From JABDKJ01 sp964609215 (GTDB taxonomy: Bacteria > Bacteroidota > Bacteroidia > Flavobacteriales_D > JABDKJ01), in the NCBI GenBank assembly GCA_964609215.1, contig CAZSQZ010000011.1, positions 1 through 64,000 of the forward strand: 64,000 nt of DNA, written 5' to 3'. The position numbers were made by a program, and so were the translations under genes. Every line of letters starts with the position of its first letter. The stretch's first letter is position 1. Positions 40,483 to 49,843 of the stretch are shown one piece after another. The notes beneath the pieces are model-generated. The model ran no database searches and was not told the origin of the DNA. It worked only from the letters and a program-made list of their open reading frames with translations.

Positions 40483-43302
40483 ATGCCTAAAGATAATAGC
40501 ATAAAACATGTACTCATCATCGGGAGTGGACCGATAGTAATTGGACAAGCTTGCGAATTTGATTATTCTGGATCTCAAGCATCACGTTCCTTAAGAGAAG
40601 AAGGGATAACGGTTACTTTGATAAATTCAAATCCTGCTACCATTATGACTGATAATGTAGTAGCCGATAATATTTATCTGAAACCTCTTACTCCTGAATC
40701 CATTGCATTCATATGTGAGAAGCATCCGGATATTGATGCAGTTCTGCCCACCATGGGAGGACAAACTGGACTAAATCTTTGCATAGATTGTGATAAAAGA
40801 GGAATCTGGGAAGATCACAATATCAGACTTATTGGAGTGGATATTGATGCCATAGAAATTACGGAGGATAGAGAAAAGTTCAGAAACTTAATGACTGATA
40901 TCGGTATTGGTTCTGCGCCTTCCAGCATTGCTCGTTCTTTCCTTGAAGGAAAAGAAATTGCTCAAGAGCTTGGGTTTCCATTAGTTATTAGACCGTCTTA
41001 TACTTTGGGTGGTTCTGGAGCTTCTTTCGTTCATACTCAAGAAGAATTTGACAACCTATTGAATAGAGGATTGCATGCTTCACCTATTCATGAGGTAATG
41101 ATTGACAAGGCGGTGTTAGGCTGGAAAGAATATGAGCTTGAATTGTTAAGAGATAGCAATGATAATGTAGTTATCATTTGTTCAATTGAGAATATGGACC
41201 CAATGGGAATTCATACCGGAGACTCAATTACGGTGGCTCCTGCCATGACTCTTTCTGATACTACTTATCAAAAAATGAGATCAATGGCTATTCAAATGAT
41301 GAGAGCTATTGGAGATTTTGCTGGCGGATGTAATGTGCAATTTGCGGTTAGTCCAGATGATCAAGAGGAAATCATTTCCATTGAAATCAATCCTCGTGTT
41401 TCCAGAAGTTCTGCATTGGCTTCTAAGGCGACTGGTTATCCTATTGCGAAGATTGCTGCAAAGCTGGCAATCGGATATCATTTAGATGAATTGGATAATC
41501 AAATTACGAAAACCACTTCTGCATACTTTGAACCTACATTGGATTATGTAATTGTAAAAATTCCTAGATGGAACTTTGATAAATTCCATGAATCTGACCG
41601 TTCGCTTGGTTTGCAAATGAAATCTGTTGGTGAGGTAATGGGAATTGGAAGGTCTTTTCAGGAAGCCTTGCAAAAAGCTTGTCAATCCTTGGAAATTAAG
41701 AGAAATGGACTGGGTGCTGATGGTAGGGAGTTAACCAATCAAGATGAAATATTGCACAGTTTAGCGAATCCGAGCTGGAATCGACTGTTTCATATTTACG
41801 ATGCAATTAAATTGGGAATTCCATTAAAAACGGTTTTTGATAAAACCAAGATTGACTATTGGTTCCTAAGACAAATAGAAGATCTAATAAAAGTGGAGAG
41901 ACGTATTCAAACGCATACACTCGAAAGCTTGCCTAAGGAATTACTTTACGAGGCCAAACAAAAGGGATATGCGGACAGACAGATTGCACATCTTTTGGGT
42001 TGTTTGGAGAGTGAGGTCTTTCACAAAAGACATGAATTAGGTATTAAGCGGGTGTATAAATTAGTGGACACGTGTGCTGCAGAGTTTGAGGCCCAAACTC
42101 CTTATTATTATTCAACGTTTGAGGAAGAAAATGAATCTATACGAACGGATAAGAAGAAAATTATAGTGTTGGGTTCTGGTCCGAATAGAATCGGCCAAGG
42201 TATTGAATTTGACTACTGCTGTGTGCATGGAGTGCTTGCTGCAAAGGAATGTGGTTACGAAACCATTATGATTAATTGTAATCCCGAAACAGTTTCTACG
42301 GACTTTGATACTGCGGACAAGCTTTACTTTGAGCCTGTTTTCTGGGAGCATATTTACGATATCATTTTGCACGAAAAACCAGATGGTGTAATCGTTCAAT
42401 TGGGTGGTCAAACGGCTTTGAAGTTAGCTGAGAAATTAGAACGGTATAATATTCCAATTATGGGAACTTCTTATGAAGCTTTGGATAAAGCGGAAGACAG
42501 AGGAACCTTTTCTACGTTATTGAAAGATTTGGGAATTCCCTATCCAAAATTTGGAGTAGTTGAAAATGCTGATCAAGCACTGGAGCTTTCGAAAGATCTT
42601 GGATTTCCTCTTTTGGTGCGTCCTTCTTATGTTTTAGGTGGGCAAAAGATGAAAATTGTGATTAATGAAAATGAATTGGAAAAGCATGTAGTGAACATTC
42701 TCCAAAGCATGCCTGACAATAAGATTTTATTGGATCACTTTTTAGAAGGCGCAATTGAAGCGGAAGCAGATGCGATCTGTGATGGGAAGGATGTTTACAT
42801 CATTGGGATTATGCAACATATTGAACCGGCAGGTATTCATTCCGGAGATTCTTATGCGGTTCTTCCTCCTTATAATTTAGGGGATTTGATCATCAATCAA
42901 ATTGAGGAGCATACTAGAAAAATTGCAGTTGCTTTAGATACGGTTGGCTTAATTAATATTCAATTCGCTATTAAAGATGATGTGGTTTATATTATTGAAG
43001 CAAATCCTAGAGCGTCTAGAACGGTTCCTTTCATCGCAAAATCGTATGGTGAACCTTACGTAAATTATGCAACTAAGGTAATGTTGGGTGAGAAGAAGGT
43101 AAAAGATTTTGACTTTAAACCAAATAAAGAAGGTTATGCGATAAAAATTCCTGTATTTTCGTTCGACAAATTTCCAAACGTGAATAAGGAATTAGGACCA
43201 GAAATGAAATCGACCGGAGAGGCCATTCAGTTTATTGAAAACCTCAAAGACCCCTTTTTCTTAAAAGTGTATAGCGAACGGAATTTATATCTCAGTAGGT
43301 AA
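40483..43302 (+). CDS. carB: Carbamoyl-phosphate synthase large subunit, lacking the allosteric domain
   Basis: The 939-residue protein makes carbamoyl phosphate from bicarbonate, ammonia and two ATP. Both ATP-grasp halves are present: the first opens IIGSGPIVIGQACEFDYSG and the second VLGSGPNRIGQGIEFDYCC (about residue 561), each with its GGQT-type and EANPRASRT-type motifs. E. coli CarB has about 1070 residues, the last 140 forming an MGS-like domain that binds UMP and ornithine. Here the protein stops at SERNLYLSR, just after the second synthetase half, and a terminator follows. Feedback by UMP and ornithine at that site should be absent. Short CarB forms are common in Bacteroidota as I recall. 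Confidence 0.95.
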   Translation: MPKDNSIKHVLIIGSGPIVIGQACEFDYSGSQASRSLREEGITVTLINSNPATIMTDNVVADNIYLKPLTPESIAFICEKHPDIDAVLPTMGGQTGLNLCIDCDKRGIWEDHNIRLIGVDIDAIEITEDREKFRNLMTDIGIGSAPSSIARSFLEGKEIAQELGFPLVIRPSYTLGGSGASFVHTQEEFDNLLNRGLHASPIHEVMIDKAVLGWKEYELELLRDSNDNVVIICSIENMDPMGIHTGDSITVAPAMTLSDTTYQKMRSMAIQMMRAIGDFAGGCNVQFAVSPDDQEEIISIEINPRVSRSSALASKATGYPIAKIAAKLAIGYHLDELDNQITKTTSAYFEPTLDYVIVKIPRWNFDKFHESDRSLGLQMKSVGEVMGIGRSFQEALQKACQSLEIKRNGLGADGRELTNQDEILHSLANPSWNRLFHIYDAIKLGIPLKTVFDKTKIDYWFLRQIEDLIKVERRIQTHTLESLPKELLYEAKQKGYADRQIAHLLGCLESEVFHKRHELGIKRVYKLVDTCAAEFEAQTPYYYSTFEEENESIRTDKKKIIVLGSGPNRIGQGIEFDYCCVHGVLAAKECGYETIMINCNPETVSTDFDTADKLYFEPVFWEHIYDIILHEKPDGVIVQLGGQTALKLAEKLERYNIPIMGTSYEALDKAEDRGTFSTLLKDLGIPYPKFGVVENADQALELSKDLGFPLLVRPSYVLGGQKMKIVINENELEKHVVNILQSMPDNKILLDHFLEGAIEAEADAICDGKDVYIIGIMQHIEPAGIHSGDSYAVLPPYNLGDLIINQIEEHTRKIAVALDTVGLINIQFAIKDDVVYIIEANPRASRTVPFIAKSYGEPYVNYATKVMLGEKKVKDFDFKPNKEGYAIKIPVFSFDKFPNVNKELGPEMKSTGEAIQFIENLKDPFFLKVYSERNLYLSR

Positions 43303-43315
43303 AACAAAATTTAGA

Positions 43316-43340
43316 GGGGCTTTTGAAAGCCCCTTTTTTT
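43316..43340 (+). terminator. Rho-independent terminator after carB
   Basis: GGGGCTTT and AAAGCCCC form a perfect 8-bp stem around a TG centre (the two inner pairs open to give the loop), followed by seven T. It begins 13 bases after the carB stop and ends exactly where the ATG of the next gene begins, so carB and the MFS gene are probably separately transcribed. Confidence 0.9.
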
Positions 43341-44600
43341 ATGATTAAATTATTTAACACATATATCAATTCATTCCGAGGCTTGGCAAAAGAAGTCTGG
43401 ATTTTTGCCCTAGTTATACTCATTAACCGATCAGGATTAATGGTAACAACTTATCTGTCCGTTTATCTCCATACAGATTTGGGTTATAGCATTTCCAAGG
43501 CCGGGTCTATTATGATGTTCTATGGGGCAGGGAGTTTACTGGGAGTTTTCGTGAGTGGAAGAATATCTGAACGAGTAGGTTACTTAAAAATACAGATCAT
43601 CGCATTAGTAAGCAGTGGCTTTTTTATTTTGATGATGCAGTATGCAAACACGTATTGGCAATTTGCAGTTCTGCTATTCTTAATGGTATTCTTTGCAGAC
43701 ATGTATCGTCCTGCAAACATGGCCAGTCTGACTCAATATTCAAATTTCGAAAACCGCACAAGATCACTTGCTTTAATACGTTTGGCTATTAATCTGGGTA
43801 TATCCATTGGACCAGCGGTTGGTGGTTTCTTAATTGCCTCAACAGGATATAAGGCCTTATTCTATGTTGACGGAATAACGTGTATCTCTGCTGGATTGGT
43901 TCTTATCTTGCTTTTAGGCGTAAAAGATCAAGACACAAAATTACTGGAGAACAAAGAAGAGAAGAAAGAAAGTTTAAAACAGGTTGATTATAAGTCTTTC
44001 ACCTGGCTATTGGTTTCCAATTTTCTTTGGACAGTGGCTTTCTTTCAAATTATATACACCTATCCTTTATTCATGAAGGCGGAATTGGGTTATTCTGAAT
44101 TTATAGTGGGCATTACCTTTACCTTAAATGGACTGCTTATATTCATTATGGAAATGCCCATAATTAAAATGTATGAAAATTATAACAAGAGAAAAATCTT
44201 GTATTCTGGTACAATTCTATGTGCCATTTCGTTCATATTCCTTTATTATGCCCAACCTTTTGGAATTTTTGAACCTATGGTCATTATCTTACCCATAATG
44301 TATATGCTTTTCATAACTATTGGTGAGATTTTCTATTTGCCTTTTGCTGGATCGATGGCTTTGAACATGGCCCCAAAAGGCAGTGCTGCTAAATTCATGT
44401 CCTGGTATTCTATGGTCTTCTCACTTATGCATATCCTCGCTCCTGTTTTTGGAGCGTTCTTGGCCGATTATTTGGGATTTAAAACATTATGGCTTACCAC
44501 TGGAATTATGATGCTCTTGGTTATGTTCTCAGTAAATAGAATGAACGATGAAAATTACGAAAGTCAAGAAATGAAACGACTGGGAGAAAAAAGCAATTAA
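43341..44600 (+). CDS. MFS transporter
   Basis: The 419-residue protein has twelve predicted membrane helices in two halves and an internal loop near 195-215 rich in Lys/Glu. Loop motifs fit the major facilitator superfamily: SGRISERVGY after helix 2 and a NFENRTRSLALIRLAINLG stretch near helix 4. The likely role is drug or metabolite export; the substrate is unknown. A longer frame starts at TTG inside the carB terminator hairpin and would give MKAPFF; I reject this and choose the ATG at 43341. No promoter is obvious, so expression may depend on read-through of the terminator or a promoter inside carB. Confidence 0.9.
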   Translation: MIKLFNTYINSFRGLAKEVWIFALVILINRSGLMVTTYLSVYLHTDLGYSISKAGSIMMFYGAGSLLGVFVSGRISERVGYLKIQIIALVSSGFFILMMQYANTYWQFAVLLFLMVFFADMYRPANMASLTQYSNFENRTRSLALIRLAINLGISIGPAVGGFLIASTGYKALFYVDGITCISAGLVLILLLGVKDQDTKLLENKEEKKESLKQVDYKSFTWLLVSNFLWTVAFFQIIYTYPLFMKAELGYSEFIVGITFTLNGLLIFIMEMPIIKMYENYNKRKILYSGTILCAISFIFLYYAQPFGIFEPMVIILPIMYMLFITIGEIFYLPFAGSMALNMAPKGSAAKFMSWYSMVFSLMHILAPVFGAFLADYLGFKTLWLTTGIMMLLVMFSVNRMNDENYESQEMKRLGEKSN

Positions 44601-44660
44601 AAAGCTTCTCGCCCTTTAAATTGCGTTAATTTTAAATTTCAACCGTTTGTCCCTGAATGC

Positions 44661-44690
44661 TTGTAAAATTGGGCATTCTCATTAAATTTG
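44661..44690 (+). promoter_or_regulatory. Promoter candidate for the DUF4834 gene
   Basis: TTG at 44661-44663 and TAAATTTG at 44683-44690 are 19 bases apart and fit the -33/-7 consensus. The ATG of the next gene begins at 44695, so transcription would start at or within a few bases of the start codon and the mRNA would be close to leaderless. Confidence 0.45.
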
Positions 44691-44694
44691 AACT

Positions 44695-44916
44695 ATGAGT
44701 ATTTTTAAAACTTTGGGCTATATCCTATTTGGATACTTAATCTATAAAATCTTTAGTCGCTTTATTAATGCTTTTGGTACGAAAAAGGAATACGGTTATA
44801 CTTCAGAAACTCCTCGTCAAGAGGGTGATGTTGTTATTGAAAAAAGAGCTCCCAATAAATCGAAAAAAAAGGTTACTGACGATACTGAGTACGTTGATTT
44901 TGAAGAAGTAGATTAA
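44695..44916 (+). CDS. DUF4834 small membrane protein
   Basis: The 73-residue protein has one N-terminal membrane helix (about 5-26), a basic linker and the C-terminal EYVDFEEVD typical of the DUF4834 family found in Bacteroidota. Function is unknown. It stands alone, with its own promoter-like sequence and a terminator hairpin 18 bases after the stop. Confidence 0.85.
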   Translation: MSIFKTLGYILFGYLIYKIFSRFINAFGTKKEYGYTSETPRQEGDVVIEKRAPNKSKKKVTDDTEYVDFEEVD

Positions 44917-44933
44917 TATCTTAATAACATAAA

Positions 44934-44963
44934 AAAAGCGAAGCTCATTCGAACCTCGCTTTT
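44934..44963. terminator. Bidirectional terminator between the DUF4834 gene and the Lys/Cys-rich gene
   Basis: AAAAGCGA and TCGCTTTT form an 8-bp stem around a 14-base loop between two convergent genes. Read on the minus strand the stem runs directly into a seven-T tract; read on the plus strand the T run is shorter. It probably ends both transcripts, more strongly on the minus strand. Confidence 0.75.
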
Positions 44964-44988
44964 ATAAAAATCTTTTTTAGTAAGCTGA

Positions 44989-45225
44989 TTATTTTTTCTC
45001 TTCAGCTTTCTTTCCTTTAGAGCAGCAAGAGCTTTTACCTTTAGTGCAAGATTCTTTCTTTGCTTCACTTTTTTTCTCACTCTTCTTACTTTTCTTTTTC
45101 TTTTCTTTTTTCTCTTTGCTATCTACTACCTCTGTTCCTGCATTATCTGCAGTATATGTTGTAGCTGCTATTGAAACACCTCCAAGAAAAGCGCAAAGTG
45201 TCAATGCTAATAATATCTTTTTCAT
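44989..45225 (-). CDS. Small exported Lys- and Cys-rich protein
   Basis: The 78-residue protein has a clear signal peptide (residues 1-21, ending SIAA). The mature part of about 57 residues is nearly half Lys, with Glu and Ser, and carries three Cys in CTKGKSSCC. I do not recognise a named family. The composition suggests an unfolded, highly basic periplasmic peptide that could bind metal through the Cys or interact with anionic surfaces; this is inference. It has its own terminator and no operon partner. Confidence 0.75.
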   Translation of the reverse strand: MKKILLALTLCAFLGGVSIAATTYTADNAGTEVVDSKEKKEKKKKSKKSEKKSEAKKESCTKGKSSCCSKGKKAEEKK

Positions 45226-45294
45226 CTTATTAATTTTAAATTCTAACTAAAAATACAACAAAAATGTTGCCATGTACATCTTTTTACGAAGATT

Positions 45295-45978
45295 TTAATA
45301 ATTTGTTTGCAATGTAAATTGATCTCCTGAAAGCGTATATTCCAATTGCTCTGGCCCCAAAATAAGATCATAAGCTCCTTTTTGGTCATCAAAAAGCACT
45401 ATTGAATCTCCTTGAAAGTTGATTTTAATGCTTTTATCTTGTAAAGTGAATGTTGCATTCTTAGCAATATTTCTATGATAATATTCTTGCTCATCATCAT
45501 CTTGGTTGGGTTCAACAGATGCAGCATCAATAAAGCCCATATTAATAAACTCCGTTCCTTTGAGTTCAAAAATCTTATTTCCCCAAGACTCCATTGCTCC
45601 GGTGTTCGCAAGGATAAAAACTCTTTCACTTACCCTAAAAAAGGTAGGGTAAAATACAAGCCCATCAAAACTTCTTTCTGTCTGAGATATTAAAGTTAGG
45701 GAAGAGTCTTTATTCATTTCTAAAAGTTGAAGACTAAATAGATTGACATCTTTTTCTTCATTATAAAACTCTGCAATTCCAATCCAGTTTTTATCCCACT
45801 TGAAAAGTGATTGATAATTAACAGAATCTACTTTAGATTCATAATCTATTCTTTCGATTTCCAGCATATTGGTCTCAGCATTTGTATCCGTATTCGTAGA
45901 TACTGAATCTTCTTTATGTTCTGGATCTCCACAGGAAATTACAAAAAGCAATATTGAGACGAAACTTAATCTTTTCAT
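45295..45978 (-). CDS. Hypothetical lipoprotein
   Basis: The 227-residue protein has a signal peptide with lipobox VISC (Cys at about 16) followed by G-D-P-E, then an Asp/Thr-rich linker and a beta-rich domain with several Trp (FKWDKNWIGIAEFY). The Asp after the lipid Cys may matter for sorting but the rules in this phylum differ. No family is recognised. Its ATG overlaps the TAA of the GIN-domain gene by one base (TAATG), so the two are translated together. Confidence 0.8.
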   Translation of the reverse strand: MKRLSFVSILLFVISCGDPEHKEDSVSTNTDTNAETNMLEIERIDYESKVDSVNYQSLFKWDKNWIGIAEFYNEEKDVNLFSLQLLEMNKDSSLTLISQTERSFDGLVFYPTFFRVSERVFILANTGAMESWGNKIFELKGTEFINMGFIDAASVEPNQDDDEQEYYHRNIAKNATFTLQDKSIKINFQGDSIVLFDDQKGAYDLILGPEQLEYTLSGDQFTLQTNY

Positions 45979-46700
45979 TACATCTTTTTTATCTCACCAC
46001 TTCCCATGATACTGGATTCTAATTCTGGATTTCCCTTATAAAAGACATCGCCACTTCCCATAACACTTACATCCAAATTATCGGACGTATTGACCTTACA
46101 ATCTCCAGACCCCATTATCTTAATTTTGGTTTCCTTGTTTATCATTTCCATACAATCAACATCTCCAGAACCTGCAATTACAATTTCATGCGAATCACAG
46201 GTTCCCTTTATGTCAACACTACCACTTCCATTAATTGTAGTCTCAGTAGATTTCATATCTACATCTAGTTGTACATCTCCTGATCCATTTATAGAAAGCT
46301 TTAACTCATCTCCCATAAAATTTGAATTGCTGCTTACATTTCCAGAACCATTGATAGACAACTTATGTATCTCAGGAATAGTGATCTTAACAGTAAAATT
46401 TTTACTATAACAAACACTTTTTTTGAAATCAATCTCCCAGTTCCCGTTCTTGATGTCTTTATTCAAAAGGTCAATAATATTCGACTGACCCACCACAACA
46501 ACCTTTTGCTTGCCTTTTGTCAATTCTACATCTGCAGATGAAGAGATAGAAAATGAATCAAATGCGTCAAGATCAATAGTTTGTTCAACCAAGTCACCTT
46601 TCCCTTTTACACAATCCCATGCCCAAGAACCATTGGTAAAATTGAAGAATAAAAAAGCGAAAAAAATGAGTCCCAAGAAAATTACTAGTCTGCGTGTCAT
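45978..46700 (-). CDS. GIN-domain (DUF2807) exported protein
   Basis: The 240-residue protein has an N-terminal hydrophobic signal or anchor (about 5-26) and a repetitive beta-helix: the motif G-S-G recurs seven times at roughly 20-residue spacing (INGSGNV, INGSGDV, INGSGSV, IAGSGDV, IMGSGDC, VMGSGDV, IMGSGEI). This is the GIN/putative auto-transporter adhesin head fold, common in Bacteroidota; function is not established. It is coupled to a downstream lipoprotein. Confidence 0.9.
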   Translation of the reverse strand: MTRRLVIFLGLIFFAFLFFNFTNGSWAWDCVKGKGDLVEQTIDLDAFDSFSISSSADVELTKGKQKVVVVGQSNIIDLLNKDIKNGNWEIDFKKSVCYSKNFTVKITIPEIHKLSINGSGNVSSNSNFMGDELKLSINGSGDVQLDVDMKSTETTINGSGSVDIKGTCDSHEIVIAGSGDVDCMEMINKETKIKIMGSGDCKVNTSDNLDVSVMGSGDVFYKGNPELESSIMGSGEIKKM

Positions 46701-46772
46701 TGTTATTAATTATAAATTCAATTTTAAAATTAAGAAAAATCTAAGGAGTTAAAAGATATTGTGACAAGCGGT

Positions 46773-48638
46773 TTATTGTTCAAAATCAGCAAGATACATC
46801 CAACGTTCTGTCTTTTCATCTAATTGTTTTTGAATGTTTTTCAACTGTTCCGAAATTTCGGTAATACTTTCATAGTCTGTTGTTCCATTAAGCTCTTCGG
46901 CTTTTTCCACTTTAGATTTTTCCAAGTCTTCTATTTCCTTATCCAACTTTTTAAACTCTAAACGTTCTGCATACGTCAGTTTGGTTTTTTCTTTAGTTGC
47001 TTTTTCCTCAGTCCTTTTCTCCTTTTTTTCCTTGGAAGCTATTGTCTTTTTCTCACTTGCTTGTTTAATCCTATACTGAGTATAATTTCCAGGAAAATCT
47101 GAAATGGTTTTATCTGGATTCAATACAAATGTGTGATCAACTAGTTTATCCATAAAATATCTATCATGGCTCACTATTAACAACACTCCCGGGAATTGTT
47201 CTAAATATTCTTCTAAAACCTGAAGGGTGAAAATGTCAAGATCATTGGTTGGCTCATCGAGAATTAAAAAATTAGGATTACGCATTAAAACAGTTAACAA
47301 ATACAATCTTCTCTTCTCACCACCACTCAATGTTGAAATATGGTTGAAGTGCATTTTCCTTGGAAATAAAAAACGCTCTAACAGTTGAGCTGCGGTAATT
47401 TTTTGCCCTCTGGTTAAGGGCACAACTTCCGCTATTTCTCTAACCGCTTCAATAACCTTCTGACCTTGCTTAAATTTGAGTCCTCCTTGGGTATAGTAAC
47501 CGAACTTCACCGTATCTCCAATAACAATTTTTCCAGAGGAAACGGGTTCATTTCCCGTCATCATATTCAAAAAAGTAGATTTCCCAGAACCATTTCTTCC
47601 AATTATTCCAACTTTATCATTGCGTTTAAATACATAAGACCATTTTCTAAATAGTTCTTTATCTCCAATAGTTTTAGAAACATTATGTAATTCAACAATT
47701 TTGGAGCCTATTCGGGAAATATTAATCTCGAGCTTAACCTCTTCTTTCCTAAGATTTACAGAAGCTTTTTTCTTTATTTCCGAAAATTGATCTATTCTAT
47801 ATTTCGCTTTTGTACCTCTGGCTTTAGGTTGCCTGCGAATCCAATCAAGTTCCGTTTTCATTAGGCTTTTAGCCTTCGCAGTAGTCACTGCTAACATGGC
47901 TTCACGTTCTTCTTTCTTCTCTAAAAAATAGGAATAGTTGCCTTTGTACTTGTATAATTCAAAATTATCTAGTTCTAAAATGACATCACACACTCGTTCC
48001 AAGAAATAACGATCATGGGTAATCATCAAAAGTGTAATTCTGGTACCTAATAAATAATCCTCTAACCATTCAATCATATCCAAATCAAGATGGTTTGTTG
48101 GCTCATCTAACATCAAAAAATCTGGATTTCTTATAAGTTGCTGGGCTAAACTGAGTCTTTTAATTTCCCCTCCTGAAAGAACCTTAATTTCTCTTGAAAG
48201 AGGTTCCAGCTGTAATTTACTGAGAATCTGTTTTGCCTTAATCTCTCTGTCCCAAGCATCTAGCTCATCCATTTTATCATAAGCTGCTTGAAGTTTGGTT
48301 CCCTCCCAACCTTCAGTTATGGCTAATTCGTACTGTTTTATAGCTAAGACTACTTCATCTTTACTTTCGAAAATAGCTTCAAAAATGGTTGAATGCGGAT
48401 TAAAATTTGCTTCCTGCTCTAAATAACCTACCACAATGTTATTTCTAAAAATAACATTGCCTTCATCTGGTGGATCAATGCCAGCAAGTCCTTTTAGAAG
48501 AGTAGATTTGCCTGCACCATTCTTAGCAATAAGAGCAATTTTCTGGCCTTCTCCTAATCCAAAACTCAGGTTTTTATAGATAACCTTGTCTCCAAATCGT
48601 TTAGAAATGTTCTCTACAGATAAAATATTAGTTTCCAA
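46773..48638 (-). CDS. ABC-F family ATPase (Uup-like)
   Basis: The 621-residue cytosolic protein has two ABC domains and no membrane helices. Walker A motifs are AKNGAGKSTLLKG and GRNGSGKSTFLNM, signatures LSGGEIKRLSLAQQ and LSGGEKRRLYLL, and Walker B FLMLDEPTNHLD and FLILDEPTNDLD. The linker between the domains is basic. A Lys/Glu-rich coiled coil (about 540-621) is the Uup hallmark. ABC-F proteins act on the ribosome during translation, and Uup is also linked to branched DNA. The start is TTG because an in-frame stop lies four codons upstream and no ATG is nearby. Confidence 0.9.
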   Translation of the reverse strand: METNILSVENISKRFGDKVIYKNLSFGLGEGQKIALIAKNGAGKSTLLKGLAGIDPPDEGNVIFRNNIVVGYLEQEANFNPHSTIFEAIFESKDEVVLAIKQYELAITEGWEGTKLQAAYDKMDELDAWDREIKAKQILSKLQLEPLSREIKVLSGGEIKRLSLAQQLIRNPDFLMLDEPTNHLDLDMIEWLEDYLLGTRITLLMITHDRYFLERVCDVILELDNFELYKYKGNYSYFLEKKEEREAMLAVTTAKAKSLMKTELDWIRRQPKARGTKAKYRIDQFSEIKKKASVNLRKEEVKLEINISRIGSKIVELHNVSKTIGDKELFRKWSYVFKRNDKVGIIGRNGSGKSTFLNMMTGNEPVSSGKIVIGDTVKFGYYTQGGLKFKQGQKVIEAVREIAEVVPLTRGQKITAAQLLERFLFPRKMHFNHISTLSGGEKRRLYLLTVLMRNPNFLILDEPTNDLDIFTLQVLEEYLEQFPGVLLIVSHDRYFMDKLVDHTFVLNPDKTISDFPGNYTQYRIKQASEKKTIASKEKKEKRTEEKATKEKTKLTYAERLEFKKLDKEIEDLEKSKVEKAEELNGTTDYESITEISEQLKNIQKQLDEKTERWMYLADFEQ

Positions 48639-48723
48639 GTGATAAACTTATAATGTTTGACCCTTTTTATTGGACTCGAATTGATTTAATTTTCATTAAA
48701 ACCATTATTTTCATTCAGATTTT

Positions 48724-48731
48724 TAAATTTG
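48724..48731 (+). promoter_or_regulatory. -7 element candidate for the propeller gene
   Basis: TAAATTTG fits the Bacteroidota -7 consensus and lies 47 bases before the start codon at 48779. No TTTG is found at the expected distance upstream, so the call is weak. Confidence 0.3.
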
Positions 48732-48778
48732 ACTCTCAAACTGCCTTAAAAGAGGTTTGTTCCTGAGTTTTTAACTGA

Positions 48779-49843
48779 ATGAATAAATTAACTTCAATCA
48801 TATTTCTCTTCTTTTTTGTTGTATCAAATGCTCAGGTTTTTGATAATCCAGAGGGTCTATTTTTTGACGAAGCCAGCGGAAACTACTATGTATCAAATAC
48901 CGGAACTGGACAAATAGTCAAGATCAACAGCAATGGGGAAAAGAGCAATTTGGGATATAGAAATCTTGGCTCTCATGGAATAGAAATGTGGAATGGAAAT
49001 CTTCTGGCTTGCTTTGGGAATACATTAAACATAATTGATGCTGAGAAAGGCCATAAAATCAAAGGCATAGAATTCCAGCAAGCCAAATTTTTAAAAGACA
49101 TTACCAAAATTGATGATGGTTGTTATTTACTTACCGATTTCTCCGAGAAGAAAATCTTTAAATTAAGGCTGGGAGAAAATGGCAACTACGAAATTAGTGA
49201 ATGGTTGAATGTAGGAGCTGTACCAACGGGAATTTACTCTGATGAGAAATATGTTTACTACACTATTTGGGGAGCAGAAGGAGCTATATCGAGAGTAAAC
49301 AAAAAGAATAAAGCCATCGAAAATGTTTTTGTAACTGAATACTCAAATCTCTTAGATATTACTTCCGATGGTGAGTATCTATATGTATCTGTTTGGAAGC
49401 AAAATGATGTAATTAAATTTAAAAAAGACTTTAGTACTGAACCTAGCGTTATAGAGAATGCAAAGATATTACATCCTGGAGGGCTTCATTTTAACAAAAA
49501 TAGGAATGAACTGGTAATGACTGATTTGGGTCTAAATAGATTTAACCCATCTGGAAATGAAAAAAAGGAAGAGCCTTCATTTGTTTCATTGGAATTAAAT
49601 GCATTTCCAAATCCCGTTGCCTACAACACCAGAATAAGTTATCATTTAGACTCTGGTGGAGAGGTCATTTTTCAATTATTTAATTGCAAGGGACAATTGA
49701 TTAAAACAGTGAGAAGACAAATAGAACAAGCAGGAAATAATCAGTTTATTTTGGAAAAAGAAAATCTTAGTGATGGACTTTATTTTCTTCATGCAAGTAG
49801 TGAGAATATGAGCGAAGCGATTCCAATTACTTTTGTTCGTTAA
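48779..49843 (+). CDS. Secreted beta-propeller protein with T9SS sorting domain
   Basis: The 354-residue protein has a signal peptide (1-18), then NHL/SMP-30-like blades (about 20-260) with repeating motifs such as FDNPEGLFFDEASGNYYVSN and LHPGGLHFNKNRNELVMTDLG. The last 80 residues (LNAFPNPVAYNTRISYHL, VIFQLFNCKGQLIKT, LSDGLYFLHASS) are a type A T9SS C-terminal domain, which directs export across the outer membrane and is then removed. A sugar-lactonase-like or binding role for the propeller is possible. The last 17 bases overlap the convergent SCO gene. Confidence 0.9.
   Translation: MNKLTSIIFLFFFVVSNAQVFDNPEGLFFDEASGNYYVSNTGTGQIVKINSNGEKSNLGYRNLGSHGIEMWNGNLLACFGNTLNIIDAEKGHKIKGIEFQQAKFLKDITKIDDGCYLLTDFSEKKIFKLRLGENGNYEISEWLNVGAVPTGIYSDEKYVYYTIWGAEGAISRVNKKNKAIENVFVTEYSNLLDITSDGEYLYVSVWKQNDVIKFKKDFSTEPSVIENAKILHPGGLHFNKNRNELVMTDLGLNRFNPSGNEKKEEPSFVSLELNAFPNPVAYNTRISYHLDSGGEVIFQLFNCKGQLIKTVRRQIEQAGNNQFILEKENLSDGLYFLHASSENMSEAIPITFVR

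Noticed and set aside
44592..44635. Possible weak hairpin (GCAATT / AATTGC) over the MFS stop codon
   Set aside because: The stem is AT-rich with a bulge and no T tract follows, so it is not a convincing terminator.
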